Below, one piece after another: positions 22,940 through 32,413 of a stretch of 64,000 bases of DNA. The stretch spans positions 1 to 64,000 of the forward strand of contig JAKSDA010000594.1 of the NCBI GenBank assembly GCA_022360315.1, written 5' to 3'. Source of the stretch: Pseudomonadota bacterium. Lineage in GTDB: Bacteria; Myxococcota_A; Polyangia; Haliangiales; Haliangiaceae. Below the pieces are notes generated by a model. The model saw nothing but the letters and a program-made list of their open reading frames with translations, did not search any database and was not told the origin of the DNA. Both the position numbers and the translations under genes were made by a program. How positions within the stretch are numbered: position 1 is the stretch's first letter; every line of letters begins with the position of its first letter.

Positions 22940-23809
22940 ATGAGCGCGAAACTCGAAGTTTCCCACGACGAGATCAGCCTGATTCCGCTGTTGTGCGGCT
23001 TCTCCGGCGACGAGCTCGATCGCATCATCGCTCTTTGCGAGCCGGCCAAGACCGAGGATGGCATGTTATTCGAGGCCGGTTCGACTGCGGAGGCGTTTTA
23101 CCTCCTCACCAGGGGCAGCGTGTCTCTGTTCCAGGACAAACACGAGAGTCACAAGCTGCACCCCATCGTGATCATCGGCGAATTGGGTGCGCTGACTGGC
23201 CGGAAACGGACCACCAGAGCGGTCGTGGGTCAAAACGCCGAAGTGTGGCAAATTCGGGTAGCTGCTCTCAATGACCTGTTCGAGAGCGACAAGGAACTGG
23301 GCTTGCATTTCCAGAACAACTTACTCGAGATGCTCGCCGACAAGTTACACCGCGACCAGGTGCGGCTGCAAGACATGCGTTCCAACATCATCCACACCCA
23401 AAAAGCCATGAAACGCATGCGCGATTTCTTGCTCGAGAGCAAGGACACCGTGGTGAGCAATCCCATCCACGAAGTCATCGACGGCCTCATCAAGCGCAAT
23501 CGCCGGGTCAATTACCGGGTCGACCCGCCGGCTGCTCTGGCCTCCACCCTGCGCATGGACGACGGTACCGAGGCCCTGGTCCAGCAGATCGCCCGGACGG
23601 TCATGACCGTCACCGGTCTCAAGGGCGGCGAGGGTGACCGCATCTCGGGAGTTCTGTATCTGGGTGGCCCCGAAATTCCCATCAGTGGCAGGATCCTGCG
23701 GATAGACGGCGCTGTGGCCGAGATCGGGCTCGACCTGCTTTTCGACGAATACGCCGATATGCTGGAGGGCTACTTGACCCGGGTCCAGATGCTCGACTTC
23801 CTGGTCTAG
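22940..23809 (+). CDS. Cyclic-nucleotide-binding-domain protein
   Basis: 289 residues from ATG 22940 (MSAKLEVSHDE). Residues about 15-130 have the cyclic-nucleotide-binding beta-roll: IPLLCGFSGDELDRI, an 'EAGSTAEAFYLLTRGSVSLF' pattern and IIGELGALTGRKRTTRAV, where GELGAL corresponds to the phosphate-binding cassette. A conserved Arg-Thr follows. Residues about 130-165 are helical and may dimerise. The C-terminal 120 residues (YRVDPPAALASTLRMDDG, then GVLYLGGPEIPISGRILRID) are beta-rich and unassigned. There is no DNA-binding HTH, so it is not a Crp-type regulator. Probably a sensor or scaffold working with the kinase upstream. Confidence 0.75.
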   Translation: MSAKLEVSHDEISLIPLLCGFSGDELDRIIALCEPAKTEDGMLFEAGSTAEAFYLLTRGSVSLFQDKHESHKLHPIVIIGELGALTGRKRTTRAVVGQNAEVWQIRVAALNDLFESDKELGLHFQNNLLEMLADKLHRDQVRLQDMRSNIIHTQKAMKRMRDFLLESKDTVVSNPIHEVIDGLIKRNRRVNYRVDPPAALASTLRMDDGTEALVQQIARTVMTVTGLKGGEGDRISGVLYLGGPEIPISGRILRIDGAVAEIGLDLLFDEYADMLEGYLTRVQMLDFLV

Positions 23810-23811
23810 CA

Positions 23812-23834
23812 GCGTTCGGAGAAATCCCGAACGC
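23812..23834. terminator. Hairpin after the cyclic-nucleotide-binding gene
   Basis: GCGTTCGG (23812-23819) pairs perfectly with CCGAACGC (23827-23834) around a 7-base loop, three bases after the stop codon. No T-run follows. A second hairpin (GACCGCG/CGCGGTC, 23900-23921) lies at the end of the convergent gene. The pair may separate the converging transcripts; this is a weak call. Confidence 0.4.
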
Positions 23835-23919
23835 CGCTACCATTGTTGGGCAAAGCCGTCCGGCGGAGTCCGGCCGGGCGTCCATGTGCCCGGATGATTG
23901 ACCGCGACACCTGCCGCGG

Positions 23920-24795
23920 TCATGGCTTGTCGGGCTGCTTTTTCGCGTTCATACCCGGGCAGATCGCTTCGAGCTCGCCTGCGGGCGCTTTTGGATCGGC
24001 GCCGACGCAGATGTAGAACTCGGTCCGCTCGAGCCGCTTCTTGCGGCCGAGGAGAAGGTCGAGCTTGACGTGGTAGGTACCCTTTTGGGGTAACCGGACA
24101 TCGTCCGCGCTCAGCCGGTTCTTGTTGACCCGGCGCCTGGTGCTGTAGTCGGGCCGGGAGCGGGTGTCATGCTGAAATGCGATCTCCGCTCTGACCTTGC
24201 CGCTGCGCAGTCGTTTGGCCCGTTTTTTGTCCGAGGTCCTGATCTTGATCGTGACCTGAAACGTCTCATTGACCGCAAGGGGACGCGGCGACAGGGTGGC
24301 CACGTACGAGTACCGCTTACCCGTCCACCCGTGTGTCCACTCCTTCTCGTCGGTGCGGGCGATCTGACCGGCTGCCGATGCGTCGTTCGGTGGTGGTTGC
24401 GATGGGTTTTCCGAGCCGGGCGGTGCGGCCGGGTCCGGCGGCAATGCGGCGGTGGCCTTGCGGTGGGCCAGGTCGAGACTGCGCACCAGATAATACGCCC
24501 CACCCGCCGAAGCGACAAAAAACAGCGGTGCAACTACGATGAACGCCAGGGGAACGCGACGCCGCAGCAGCGTGGCAGGCGGTGTCACGACCTGGCTCGG
24601 CTCGGCCGGTCTCTTGGTTCGATCGCGGTCATTACCCGGCCCTTGCTGCGGCCTTCGGTCTCGCCGGGCCGGGTCCCGGGCCGGCCCATTGGCTGCCTGC
24701 ATCCCGGCCTCGCGTTCGTCGATCAAACGGGCACCGTCGTCCAGGCAGAAACGAGCAGAGTCAAACTGCTTCCCGCACTTGGGACAGATCGGCAT
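23920..24795 (-). CDS. Zinc-ribbon single-pass membrane protein of unknown function
   Basis: 291 residues from ATG 24795. It begins with a CPKCGKQF zinc ribbon whose second half includes ARFCLDDG. A basic, low-complexity linker follows, then one transmembrane helix (about 84-105, LAFIVVAPLFFVASAGGAYYL). The extracytoplasmic part has a Pro-rich linker and a beta-rich domain (about 150-270) with many basic residues, ending in a Lys-rich tail. The arrangement (cytoplasmic ribbon, membrane helix, exported domain) recurs in Myxococcota signalling loci. Function not recognised. Convergent with the cyclic-nucleotide-binding gene. Confidence 0.7.
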   Translation of the reverse strand: MPICPKCGKQFDSARFCLDDGARLIDEREAGMQAANGPARDPARRDRRPQQGPGNDRDRTKRPAEPSQVVTPPATLLRRRVPLAFIVVAPLFFVASAGGAYYLVRSLDLAHRKATAALPPDPAAPPGSENPSQPPPNDASAAGQIARTDEKEWTHGWTGKRYSYVATLSPRPLAVNETFQVTIKIRTSDKKRAKRLRSGKVRAEIAFQHDTRSRPDYSTRRRVNKNRLSADDVRLPQKGTYHVKLDLLLGRKKRLERTEFYICVGADPKAPAGELEAICPGMNAKKQPDKP

Positions 24796-24890
24796 GGCGT
24801 CAGCAGCTTACATGCGCTGGGTCGATTTTACATGATGTTGCATTCAAAAGACGACGGCCGCCCGGTGATCGAGATACGCACCACACCGAT

Positions 24891-26270
24891 TCACCGTCCA
24901 GAGAGCCCGTGGCGGGCGATCTTGTTGAGGAGTCCCTGGCGGGATAGACCGAGTCGCTGCGCGGCCTGGCTCTTGTTGCCGCCGGTTTCCTCGAGTGCGC
25001 GGACGATCTCGCGGCGCTCGAGCGCGGCGATCTTGGCTTCGAGTGGGGCCCGGCCGAGATCGAGCTCATCCGGCCCGCTGTCGCGACGGACCGACGGGGA
25101 TAGATGGTCTGCCAGAATCTCGTGATGTCCAGCCGCCATGACCAGGGCTCGCTGCATCTCGTGGCGGAGCTCGCGGAGATTTCCCGGCCAGTGATATCCC
25201 TCCATGGCACGCACAGCCTCATCGGAAAGGACCACGGACCGACTACCCGGCACCAGAGCGCGCGATTGGTTCAAAAAATGCTGGGCCAGCACCAGAAGAT
25301 CGCCGGCCCGTTCGGCCAGGCGCGGCAGCTCGATCTCGACTCCGCGAATACGCCAGTAGAGATCCTCGCGAAAGCGGCCCTCTTCGACCAGCTGGCTCAA
25401 CGGACGGTGAGTGGCCGACACGATGCGGACGTCCACGGGCACCGGTGTAATCGCACCAACCGGCATGACCTCGCCGGCTTCGACGGCGCGAAGCAGCTTG
25501 ACCTGCAGCGCCGGATCCATGTCGCCGATCTCGTCCAGGAACAAAGTTCCCCGATGAGCGGCGACAAAGAGCCCATCCTGATCTCTCACCGCGCCGGTAA
25601 AAGCGCCCTTGCGGTGGCCAAAGAGGGCACTTTCGAGCAGATTGGCATTGAGCGCGCCACAGTTGATGGCAACCAGCGCTGCCTCGCCGCGCCGACTGCA
25701 GGCATGGACGTGGCGGGCAAACACTTCTTTGCCAGTTCCAGTGGCTCCGCTGATGAGCACGGGCAAATCGCTCGGTGCTACACGCTCGGCCAGCTCGCAC
25801 GCTGCGCGGATCGCCGGCGACGAGCCGACAAGTCCCGAGCCGTCCGCCGGAGCGGCCAGCGAGGTCTCCAGTTCGGCCACGCGATCTTCCAGACGCAATC
25901 GGGCCTCGGCGCGGCCGAGCACGCTGATCAGCACATCGGGCTCGATCGGCTTGGTCATGAAATCGTAGGCGCCCTGCTCGACCACTCGCAAGGCCAGCTG
26001 GGTGTCGGCACTGCCCGATACCACGATGATCTTGGTAGCCGGTTTTTCGCCCAAGAGCTGTCGACACAGAGCGGCCCCCTGGTCGGCCCGGCCCGAAGGT
26101 GGCAACATGAGATCGAGAACCACCAGGCGCGGACTTCGAACGGTGAAGGCCGAGCGGGCCGCATCGGCCGTGCCTGCATCGATCACCTCGTATCCGATGT
26201 CGCCCAGGAGCTCGCGGTAGACGCTGCGAAATGCGTCATCGTCGTCGACCAGTAGCAGTACCTCGGCCAT
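24891..26270 (-). CDS. NtrC-family sigma-54-dependent response regulator
   Basis: 459 residues from ATG 26270 (MAEVLLLVDDDDAF). Receiver domain 1-120 has the acidic pocket DDDD, phospho-acceptor Asp in LVVLDLMLPPSG and Lys in TKPIEPD. The AAA+ domain (about 140-370) has Walker A ISGATGTGKE, the sigma-54 contact loop GAFTGA and Walker B TLFLDEIGD. A Fis-type HTH (about 415-459, NKSQAAQRLGLSRQGLLNKI) ends the protein. All parts are intact, so it should activate sigma-54 promoters when phosphorylated. It follows the histidine kinase gene by 43 bp, forming a two-component pair. Confidence 0.95.
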   Translation of the reverse strand: MAEVLLLVDDDDAFRSVYRELLGDIGYEVIDAGTADAARSAFTVRSPRLVVLDLMLPPSGRADQGAALCRQLLGEKPATKIIVVSGSADTQLALRVVEQGAYDFMTKPIEPDVLISVLGRAEARLRLEDRVAELETSLAAPADGSGLVGSSPAIRAACELAERVAPSDLPVLISGATGTGKEVFARHVHACSRRGEAALVAINCGALNANLLESALFGHRKGAFTGAVRDQDGLFVAAHRGTLFLDEIGDMDPALQVKLLRAVEAGEVMPVGAITPVPVDVRIVSATHRPLSQLVEEGRFREDLYWRIRGVEIELPRLAERAGDLLVLAQHFLNQSRALVPGSRSVVLSDEAVRAMEGYHWPGNLRELRHEMQRALVMAAGHHEILADHLSPSVRRDSGPDELDLGRAPLEAKIAALERREIVRALEETGGNKSQAAQRLGLSRQGLLNKIARHGLSGR

Positions 26271-26313
26271 GCCGTACAATCTCACCTCGCCGGCAATGCA
26301 AACAAGGTGAGTG

Positions 26314-27897
26314 TCACGAGACCCTGCGCGGCCATCTGGTAATGAAGCGCGCTCCTCCGGCCGGGGCCGGCAGGTGCGCAATACTGCCCCCGTGACGGTC
26401 CAGCCAGCGGGCACAGATGGCCAGACCAAGCCCTGTACCCGGATGGGCCGAGTCGCGACCGCGGCCGGTCACAAACGGCTCGAACAGCGAATTTTCGAGC
26501 TCTTTGGGCACTCCGGGTCCGTTGTCGCTGATCGCGATTTCGATCCATTCCGCATCGGCGCTGGCTCGCACGTCGATACAGCCCCGCTCCGAGCCGTGTA
26601 GCGCCGCCACCGCATTGTCGAGAATGGCCCGATGCACATCGCCGAACGCGGTGGCATCCGCCTCGATCTCTGCCCTGCGCACCGCTTCCAGGTCGGTGTC
26701 GAATGCCGGCGTGGTGCCGCTCGCGGCCGCGACCACATCGGTGATGGCGTGCTCGATCGCGGCGGCCACGGCCACCGTGCCCAAACGCAGTGGTCGCGGC
26801 CTGCCGTAGCGCAACAGCCCGTCGACAAAACGCCGGGTGCGGTCGACTTGCTGCCTGAGCGCATTCACACTGCTGGCCGGCGCCCCGCGACGCTCGAGCA
26901 ACGCGGCCTGAGCGGCGATGATGCCGAGCGGGTTGCGGATCTCATGGGCGACCGCACTGGCCATGGTGCCGATCTCGGCCAGGCGTTCGGCATGCTCGGC
27001 GCGGGTCTCGCTGCGATCGACCTCATCGGCCAGATCGCGAACCCCGGACGGGCGGCGAAACAGCCACCGTCCCGAGCTCTCGACCAGGAGCATGCGCAGG
27101 CCGTCGAGCGGCAAGGTCGCAAAGAACACCACGATGATGAGCCAGGCGACACTTCGTCCGCTGCCCGGGGCCAGATAAGGCAGAATGGCGAAAAAAGCCA
27201 CCACCCCGAAGGCCGAGAATACAGCGGTCATCAGACCGTAGACCAGACCTTGCTCGATCAGATCGCGGCGCCGCCCGATCTCGCCACCGAGTACAGCATA
27301 GGAAACCAGCCCGATGGCCACGAGCAGCGGTGGCGCGGCCCAGAGTATGCTGGCGATGCCGTAGACGTGTGCGGTCACGGCACCGCCACCGCCCAGACCA
27401 CCGCACACTGCTCCCACTGCCACCGCCCACAGCCGACGCGATCGCTTGCCCCGGCAGCGTCGTGCTGCGCGGACCAGCCCCAGCACAGTCGCCGCATTGC
27501 CGGCCAACGAGAGCGCTGCCATGGGCCAGAAAACCGCACCCGGACCAGATAACCCCGGAGCCAGATACAGAGCTGGCCAGAGCGCCCCGGTCAGCGCGAC
27601 TGCAATGCCCCAGCCATACGCCGCCTATATCGGCCAGCGGCTCGCTGTGGACATGAGATCGATGCCCGCGTGGACAAACCCGCCGGCGACCAGCATGCCC
27701 GATGGCAAGACCCGCTCGGCCAGTTGCGATGTGCCGGGATGTTCGAACAGGATGAGGCCTGTCACCCACAGCGCCAGCGTGAAGCACGCTGCCACCAACC
27801 CGGCGCTGACCTGACCGCCCAGCCGCAGCGCGATCACCCCCACGGCAGTGGCCACTGCCCAGAGAGGATACAGAGTGAGCGCTGCAACCGGATTCAT
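26314..27897 (-). pseudogene. Membrane histidine kinase interrupted by an in-frame amber codon
   Basis: One continuous frame runs from ATG 27897 to the stop at 26314, broken only by TAG at 27627-27625 (codon 91 of 528). Before it are two membrane helices ending ASRWPI; after it the frame resumes with AAYGWGIAVALTGALWPALY and more membrane helices. The transmitter follows: H-box AVAHEIRNPLGI, N-box ILDNAVAAL, G1 ISDNGPGVP and G2 GTGLGLAI. Both sides look conserved, so this is a nonsense mutation, a sequencing error or stop readthrough. The first usable start after the stop is ATG 27522, which would give a 402-residue kinase lacking the first helices. Cognate regulator is downstream. Confidence 0.8.
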
Positions 27898-28006
27898 GTG
27901 GCCCGACTCTACCCGAGCCCCTGGCCATCATTTCTCGACAACGTCGCAAACCGCCGTGCCCGGCGATCCACCGAGGCATCGCCGCCAGTGGTGCGCAGCC
28001 GATGTA

Positions 28007-28432
28007 TTACGGCGTCTCCATCTCGATCCAGGTTTGAACTTGAGTCATGAGATTGGCTGAGAGGGCCGGACCGGGCTGATGAACGCCATACGTGAGCAGT
28101 ATGCTCCCCTGGGGATTTCCCTTGGCCACAATGGACTTCCCGGCATTTTGAGCCGACGGGGTTGCAGCCAGAACGGCGGTATACGTGTCGGCAGCCGCGT
28201 TGCCCATGAAAGCCGGGCCGATCGGAGCATCTCCCTTGTGGCAATTGCCACACTCGTTTTTCAGTCCAGTGGCCACATTGGCCGTAAAGAACTCCTGGGG
28301 CGTACCGTTCGTCATACCGTTGCCCATACCGGGATCGGGATCTACGTACTCGAACTCGCCCTGGCACGCCATGGACAGAACAAAGGCGAGGGACATAAAA
28401 ACAGCAATCAATCCGTAACGCTGCGTCATCAT
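28007..28432 (-). CDS. Mono-haem cytochrome c-like lipoprotein
   Basis: 141 residues from ATG 28432 (a GTG at 28465 is possible). A hydrophobic leader ends with the lipobox-like LSMAC, so the mature protein is lipid-anchored. After a short Asp/Gly linker there is one haem attachment motif, CGNCHKGDAP, and a downstream region with 'GNPQGSILLTYGVHQPG' that may supply a distal ligand. It resembles the small Myxococcota cytochrome lipoproteins with a planctomycete-type 'CGxCH' domain. Probably a periplasmic or surface electron carrier; it faces away from the multihaem cytochrome group. Confidence 0.75.
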   Translation of the reverse strand: MMTQRYGLIAVFMSLAFVLSMACQGEFEYVDPDPGMGNGMTNGTPQEFFTANVATGLKNECGNCHKGDAPIGPAFMGNAAADTYTAVLAATPSAQNAGKSIVAKGNPQGSILLTYGVHQPGPALSANLMTQVQTWIEMETP

Positions 28433-28521
28433 AGTTAGAAGAGCTCTAAGCAAGTAACGGGCCACACCTCAAAAAGCACGCTACGCAATAATTTCGCGAA
28501 TTCGCATGGTCAGCGGTCGAC

Positions 28522-29106
28522 GTGGCTGGGGTTACGTCCCCACACTTGGGGGCTGAGCCTCCGTTGACCGTTATCGAGAGACGCCCCTATACTTTATCTG
28601 TGGTCCACGCGCTCTTGGTCGTATCCTGTGCGGGGCTGTTCGTTGCCTGTTCGGGCGGTGAGCCGATGAATGGCAACCAGGACTGCGCCGTGACAGGACA
28701 GCCCACTCTCGAACTGGGAGTACCCGATCCCATCACGTTTTTGGATTTTACCGATCTCGAGCGTGGTGGTGATATACCCCTTTCGTCGAACGGTCAGACC
28801 TTCCTGGCCGTCCAGCTCGCCATTCGGGCGACCAACCTCGAGCGCTTTGTCAGAATTGGCATGACGGTGACCTATCAGCCCGAGACCGGGCCGGCGCGAA
28901 CTGCGACCAAGGACGACAGCGCACTCGAGCGATTGTTCTGTCGCAGTGACGAGCGCCTGTATTTGATCCCCATCGTGGCCAGCTCCGAGGAGCTGGGTGA
29001 CGACCGCGACATCCAGGACAAAACGGTCGATGTAGAGGTCACCGTCACGGACACCGAGGGCCGCATGGTGTCTGCTACGGCCAATGGCGTTCTGCGTCGG
29101 ATCTGA
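28522..29106 (+). CDS. Hypothetical lipoprotein
   Basis: Up to 194 residues from GTG 28522; GTG 28600 would give a tighter signal peptide (VHALLVVSCAGLFVACSGG) and is a credible true start. The lipobox LFVAC places the acylated Cys about residue 43 of the long form. The mature part (about 150 residues) is beta-rich with acidic loops and no recognised domain. It lies directly before the multihaem cytochrome on the same strand and may share its transcript. Confidence 0.65.
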   Translation: MAGVTSPHLGAEPPLTVIERRPYTLSVVHALLVVSCAGLFVACSGGEPMNGNQDCAVTGQPTLELGVPDPITFLDFTDLERGGDIPLSSNGQTFLAVQLAIRATNLERFVRIGMTVTYQPETGPARTATKDDSALERLFCRSDERLYLIPIVASSEELGDDRDIQDKTVDVEVTVTDTEGRMVSATANGVLRRI

Positions 29107-29291
29107 CGGCCTATCGCGCTCGATCTGGGATGGTCGGTGAGCAACTGAATATCAGTCGTTCCGACGTCTCGGCGACAATGCAACGCGGAATTCTTCCCGG
29201 GTGGAGTCGCCCGGGCCACGAGATCGAAGAAACCGTGTCGAGCAACGTGTATCCCGACAACGAGGACCCGAACAACGTGTATCGTGGCGGT

Positions 29292-31313
29292 GTGACCCTT
29301 CTCGCTTGCACACTACGTCTGCGTATCCCGGCGGTGTTGGCGGTGGCGCTCGTCCATCTCGGCTGTGGTGACAACGTTTCGATCTACCAGAGCTGCGAGA
29401 GTTCGTCGTGCCATGGCCCTTCTGGCCGGCCCAACGGCATCGAATTGGCCCATCCCGCACAGCCGCTCTCGTGCACCGACTGTCACGGTGGCGATGGAGA
29501 TGCCGAGGATAAAGACGGCGCCCACGTCGCTCCGGCGCCGCAATGGGTGGCCGATCGCCGGGGTTATCTGCGCAACTTATCGACCAACGAGCTCGACCAG
29601 GTCGATCCCGATTATCTCCGCTTCGTCAACCCCGGCGATTATCGGGTGGCCGGCCAGAGCTGCGGATCGGCTTCCCCCGCGGGTGGCTCGGGTTGCCACC
29701 AATCGATCGTGGACAGTGCGCCGCGTTCGACCATGGCCACGTTTGTCGGCCATTTTAATGTCCCGCGCTTTCAAGCCGGCCTGCAGGATCGGCCCGGTTT
29801 ATACGGCAGCCAGTCGATCAGCGATGCGGCGTTTCCCGAACCGGCGCCGCAAGGGGCAGTCACCGATCTCGTCCAGGCGGTAATCCCGCCCGAGGATGCA
29901 CCGCGCGACACGGTTGCCACGGCGATGGATCACTACCTGCCCAAAAACTGCACCCACTGTCATCAGGGCAATTTCGGCCGCAATGAGGCGCGCGGCAACT
30001 TCCGGTCGTCGGGCTGTACCGCCTGTCACATGCTGTACAACGACGACGGCATCTCGCTGTCATCCGATCCCTCGGCGATACGCGAGCAACCGCCCCATCC
30101 CGAAAAACACCAGCTCACCGTGGCCATTCCCGAGAATCAGTGCGAACACTGCCACTATCAGGGCGCGCGCATCGGACTGCTCTACCGCGGGGTCATCGAA
30201 TACGGCTTTACCCAGAAGCCGCCTCTGCCCAACATCGGCGAAATGCTGCACAACCACCCGCCCGAGTTCTATCTCGACGCGGCCTCGGATCCCCGCTATC
30301 CGCCCGATGTTCACTACACAGCCGGGATGGCCTGCGCCGATTGCCACGTCGGCCGCGACGTGCACGGCGACGGCCGGCTCTATTCCACGGCCAAATTTCA
30401 GGTATCGATTCGCTGTGAAAACTGCCACGGCAACATCGATAGCGCGATTCGCGAGGGAATGGCGACGCCGCCTCTGATCCGGGGCGGGACCAGCCCCTAC
30501 TGCCAGCCGAAAACCGGCCGGCCCGATCAATTCTGGAACTGTAACGGCGATCCGCTCAAAAATCTGTACCGCAAAAGCGATGGCACCATCTGGCTCAAAC
30601 CGGTCAAGGGCGGCGCTGATCTGCCGGTGGCCCAGGTTAGCCAGCTCATCGCCAGCGGCAACCGCCCCCGCATGGCCGAGATCATGGGTCGCGATGCCGA
30701 GAGCGGGCTGAGCCACACCGAGGTCATCGAGTGCGACGGCTGCCATACCGCCTATCGCCAGTACTGCTTTGGCTGCCATGTAACCATGGATTACAGCCAG
30801 AAAAAGAGCGATCTATTGACCGGGGTGGCGACCTTTGGCGCCGAGATCACGGGACGGCAGGATTACTCGCTCGACCTGTATTTCCTGGGCCAGAATCACC
30901 GCGGCAAGATCGGTTCGTTCTGTCCGTCCATGCAGGTCTTTTTGACCGCCATCGACAAGGACCCAGACGGCGAGTACTTCACCTATTTTGCCGATCGAGT
31001 GCGCACCACAGCGAGCGGCAAGGTCGGCTTCAACTGGGCGGTCGATGCCCCGCACGTGGTATCGACCAAGCCCCAGCCGTGTTCGCTCTGTCACGCCGAC
31101 CAGAGTCAGAGCTGCAGCACCGATAAGGCGCGCCAGACCTACGGTTTTGGCACTGGTCGGTATACGTTCACCGACGAATCGGGTACCACACACGACCTGA
31201 CTCAACTACTCGATAGCAGTGGCGACCCGCTGGTCGACTTTTCCCATGAAGGCCAGGGCCCGGTGCCCCGCGAGGTCAGAGACCGCGCAATGGCCATTTG
31301 CGTCGAGGACTAA
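29292..31313 (+). CDS. Multihaem cytochrome c lipoprotein
   Basis: 673 residues from GTG 29292; the frame is open back to 29130 but only this start gives a normal signal peptide (TLLACTLRLRIPAVLAVALV) ending in the lipobox HLGC. Nine canonical CxxCH haem sites are present (CTDCH, CTHCH, CTACH, CEHCH, CADCH, CENCH, CDGCH, CFGCH, CSLCH). Two further Cys-Cys-His patterns have unusual spacing: CX4CH near the N-terminus (SCESSSCHG) and CX10CH about 120 residues later. It should be an envelope electron-transfer protein binding 9-11 haems. Neighbours are small lipoproteins; no inner-membrane quinol oxidase or outer-membrane porin is in view, so its electron partners are unknown. Confidence 0.85.
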   Translation: MTLLACTLRLRIPAVLAVALVHLGCGDNVSIYQSCESSSCHGPSGRPNGIELAHPAQPLSCTDCHGGDGDAEDKDGAHVAPAPQWVADRRGYLRNLSTNELDQVDPDYLRFVNPGDYRVAGQSCGSASPAGGSGCHQSIVDSAPRSTMATFVGHFNVPRFQAGLQDRPGLYGSQSISDAAFPEPAPQGAVTDLVQAVIPPEDAPRDTVATAMDHYLPKNCTHCHQGNFGRNEARGNFRSSGCTACHMLYNDDGISLSSDPSAIREQPPHPEKHQLTVAIPENQCEHCHYQGARIGLLYRGVIEYGFTQKPPLPNIGEMLHNHPPEFYLDAASDPRYPPDVHYTAGMACADCHVGRDVHGDGRLYSTAKFQVSIRCENCHGNIDSAIREGMATPPLIRGGTSPYCQPKTGRPDQFWNCNGDPLKNLYRKSDGTIWLKPVKGGADLPVAQVSQLIASGNRPRMAEIMGRDAESGLSHTEVIECDGCHTAYRQYCFGCHVTMDYSQKKSDLLTGVATFGAEITGRQDYSLDLYFLGQNHRGKIGSFCPSMQVFLTAIDKDPDGEYFTYFADRVRTTASGKVGFNWAVDAPHVVSTKPQPCSLCHADQSQSCSTDKARQTYGFGTGRYTFTDESGTTHDLTQLLDSSGDPLVDFSHEGQGPVPREVRDRAMAICVED

Positions 31314-31348
31314 CTTCTATCGCAGAATATCGCAAAGGACTATTGATC

Positions 31349-32395
31349 ATGAAATTACGCCTTGCATGTGCTGTTTTCGCTGTGTTTGCGTCTGGCTGCT
31401 CCGATGGAGATGGGGACGGTGAACCGGCCTGGACTCAAGTCTTCGACGGCGACGACCTCGACCGGGTCGTGCTGAGCGTATGGGGCTCGGGTCCCGACGA
31501 CGTGTATCTGGTCGGCGGCGGGCTCGGCGGCTCCCGCGGCCCGTTGCTCGCACACTACGACGGCTCGACCTGGAAGGAGATCGCGAGCGACGCCGCTGAC
31601 GCGTTCTGGTGGGTGTGGGGCACCTATGGTGCCGGTGACCAGGGCGATGTCTTTGCAGTCGGCGAACAGGGAGCCATCTACCGCATTCGAAACGGCTCGG
31701 CCGAGGCCATGACCAGCCCCACCAACCTCACCCTGTTCGGAGTGTGGGGCGAAAGCCCGTCCGATCTGTGGGCGGTGGGGGGCGATGCCCTGGCCCAACC
31801 GCCGACCGCGGTGATCTTGCGCTACGACGGTGCCAATTGGACCGATGAGACACCCGACTCCTCGGCAGTACCGATCGGCGGTGCTCTGAACAAGGTGTGG
31901 GGCAGCTCGCCCAACGACGTATTTGCGGTCGGCCAAAACGGTACGGTGCTGCACTACGACGGCGCCAACTGGGCGGTGCAGCAAAGCGGCGTCGAGGCCG
32001 ACAAGATCATTCTGACCACCGTATTTGGCGCGAGTGCAAACGACGTGTACGCAGTCGGCGGCGCGCCCGCGCGCGTCCTGCACTACGACGGCAGCGCGTG
32101 GTCGATCGTGAATACCGGTATTCCCGCCTCGGTACTCAACGGCGTCTCGGTCGCACCCGACGGCGAGGTTCTCGTGGTTGGAAATGGTGGGGTGAAAATG
32201 CGCTTACGCGACGGACAGTGGTCTGACGAGACCGAGCAGCCGCCCTTCGCCGACCTGCACGCAGTGTGGCTCGACACCAGTGGCGTGGCCTATACCGTGG
32301 GCGGCAACTTCCTCGCCCCGCGCGGCAGCCAGCGACTCGGTGCAGTTGGCTACTACGGCACCGAACCGCCACCCACGTCGCTACCGTCCCGGTGA
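31349..32395 (+). CDS. Beta-propeller-like lipoprotein
   Basis: 348 residues from ATG 31349, preceded by AAGGA. The leader ends in ASGC (lipobox). The mature protein carries about six repeats of the pattern 'VWGSxPxDVxAVG...xHYDG' (for example KVWGSSPNDVFAVGQNG and VFGASANDVYAVGG), the blade signature of a propeller family abundant in Myxococcota lipoproteins. Such proteins are thought to act as surface binding scaffolds; a specific ligand is unknown. The gene starts 35 bp after the multihaem cytochrome, so they are probably co-transcribed. Confidence 0.82.
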   Translation: MKLRLACAVFAVFASGCSDGDGDGEPAWTQVFDGDDLDRVVLSVWGSGPDDVYLVGGGLGGSRGPLLAHYDGSTWKEIASDAADAFWWVWGTYGAGDQGDVFAVGEQGAIYRIRNGSAEAMTSPTNLTLFGVWGESPSDLWAVGGDALAQPPTAVILRYDGANWTDETPDSSAVPIGGALNKVWGSSPNDVFAVGQNGTVLHYDGANWAVQQSGVEADKIILTTVFGASANDVYAVGGAPARVLHYDGSAWSIVNTGIPASVLNGVSVAPDGEVLVVGNGGVKMRLRDGQWSDETEQPPFADLHAVWLDTSGVAYTVGGNFLAPRGSQRLGAVGYYGTEPPPTSLPSR

Positions 32396-32413
32396 TCGGG
32401 CCGCACGCTGCCG

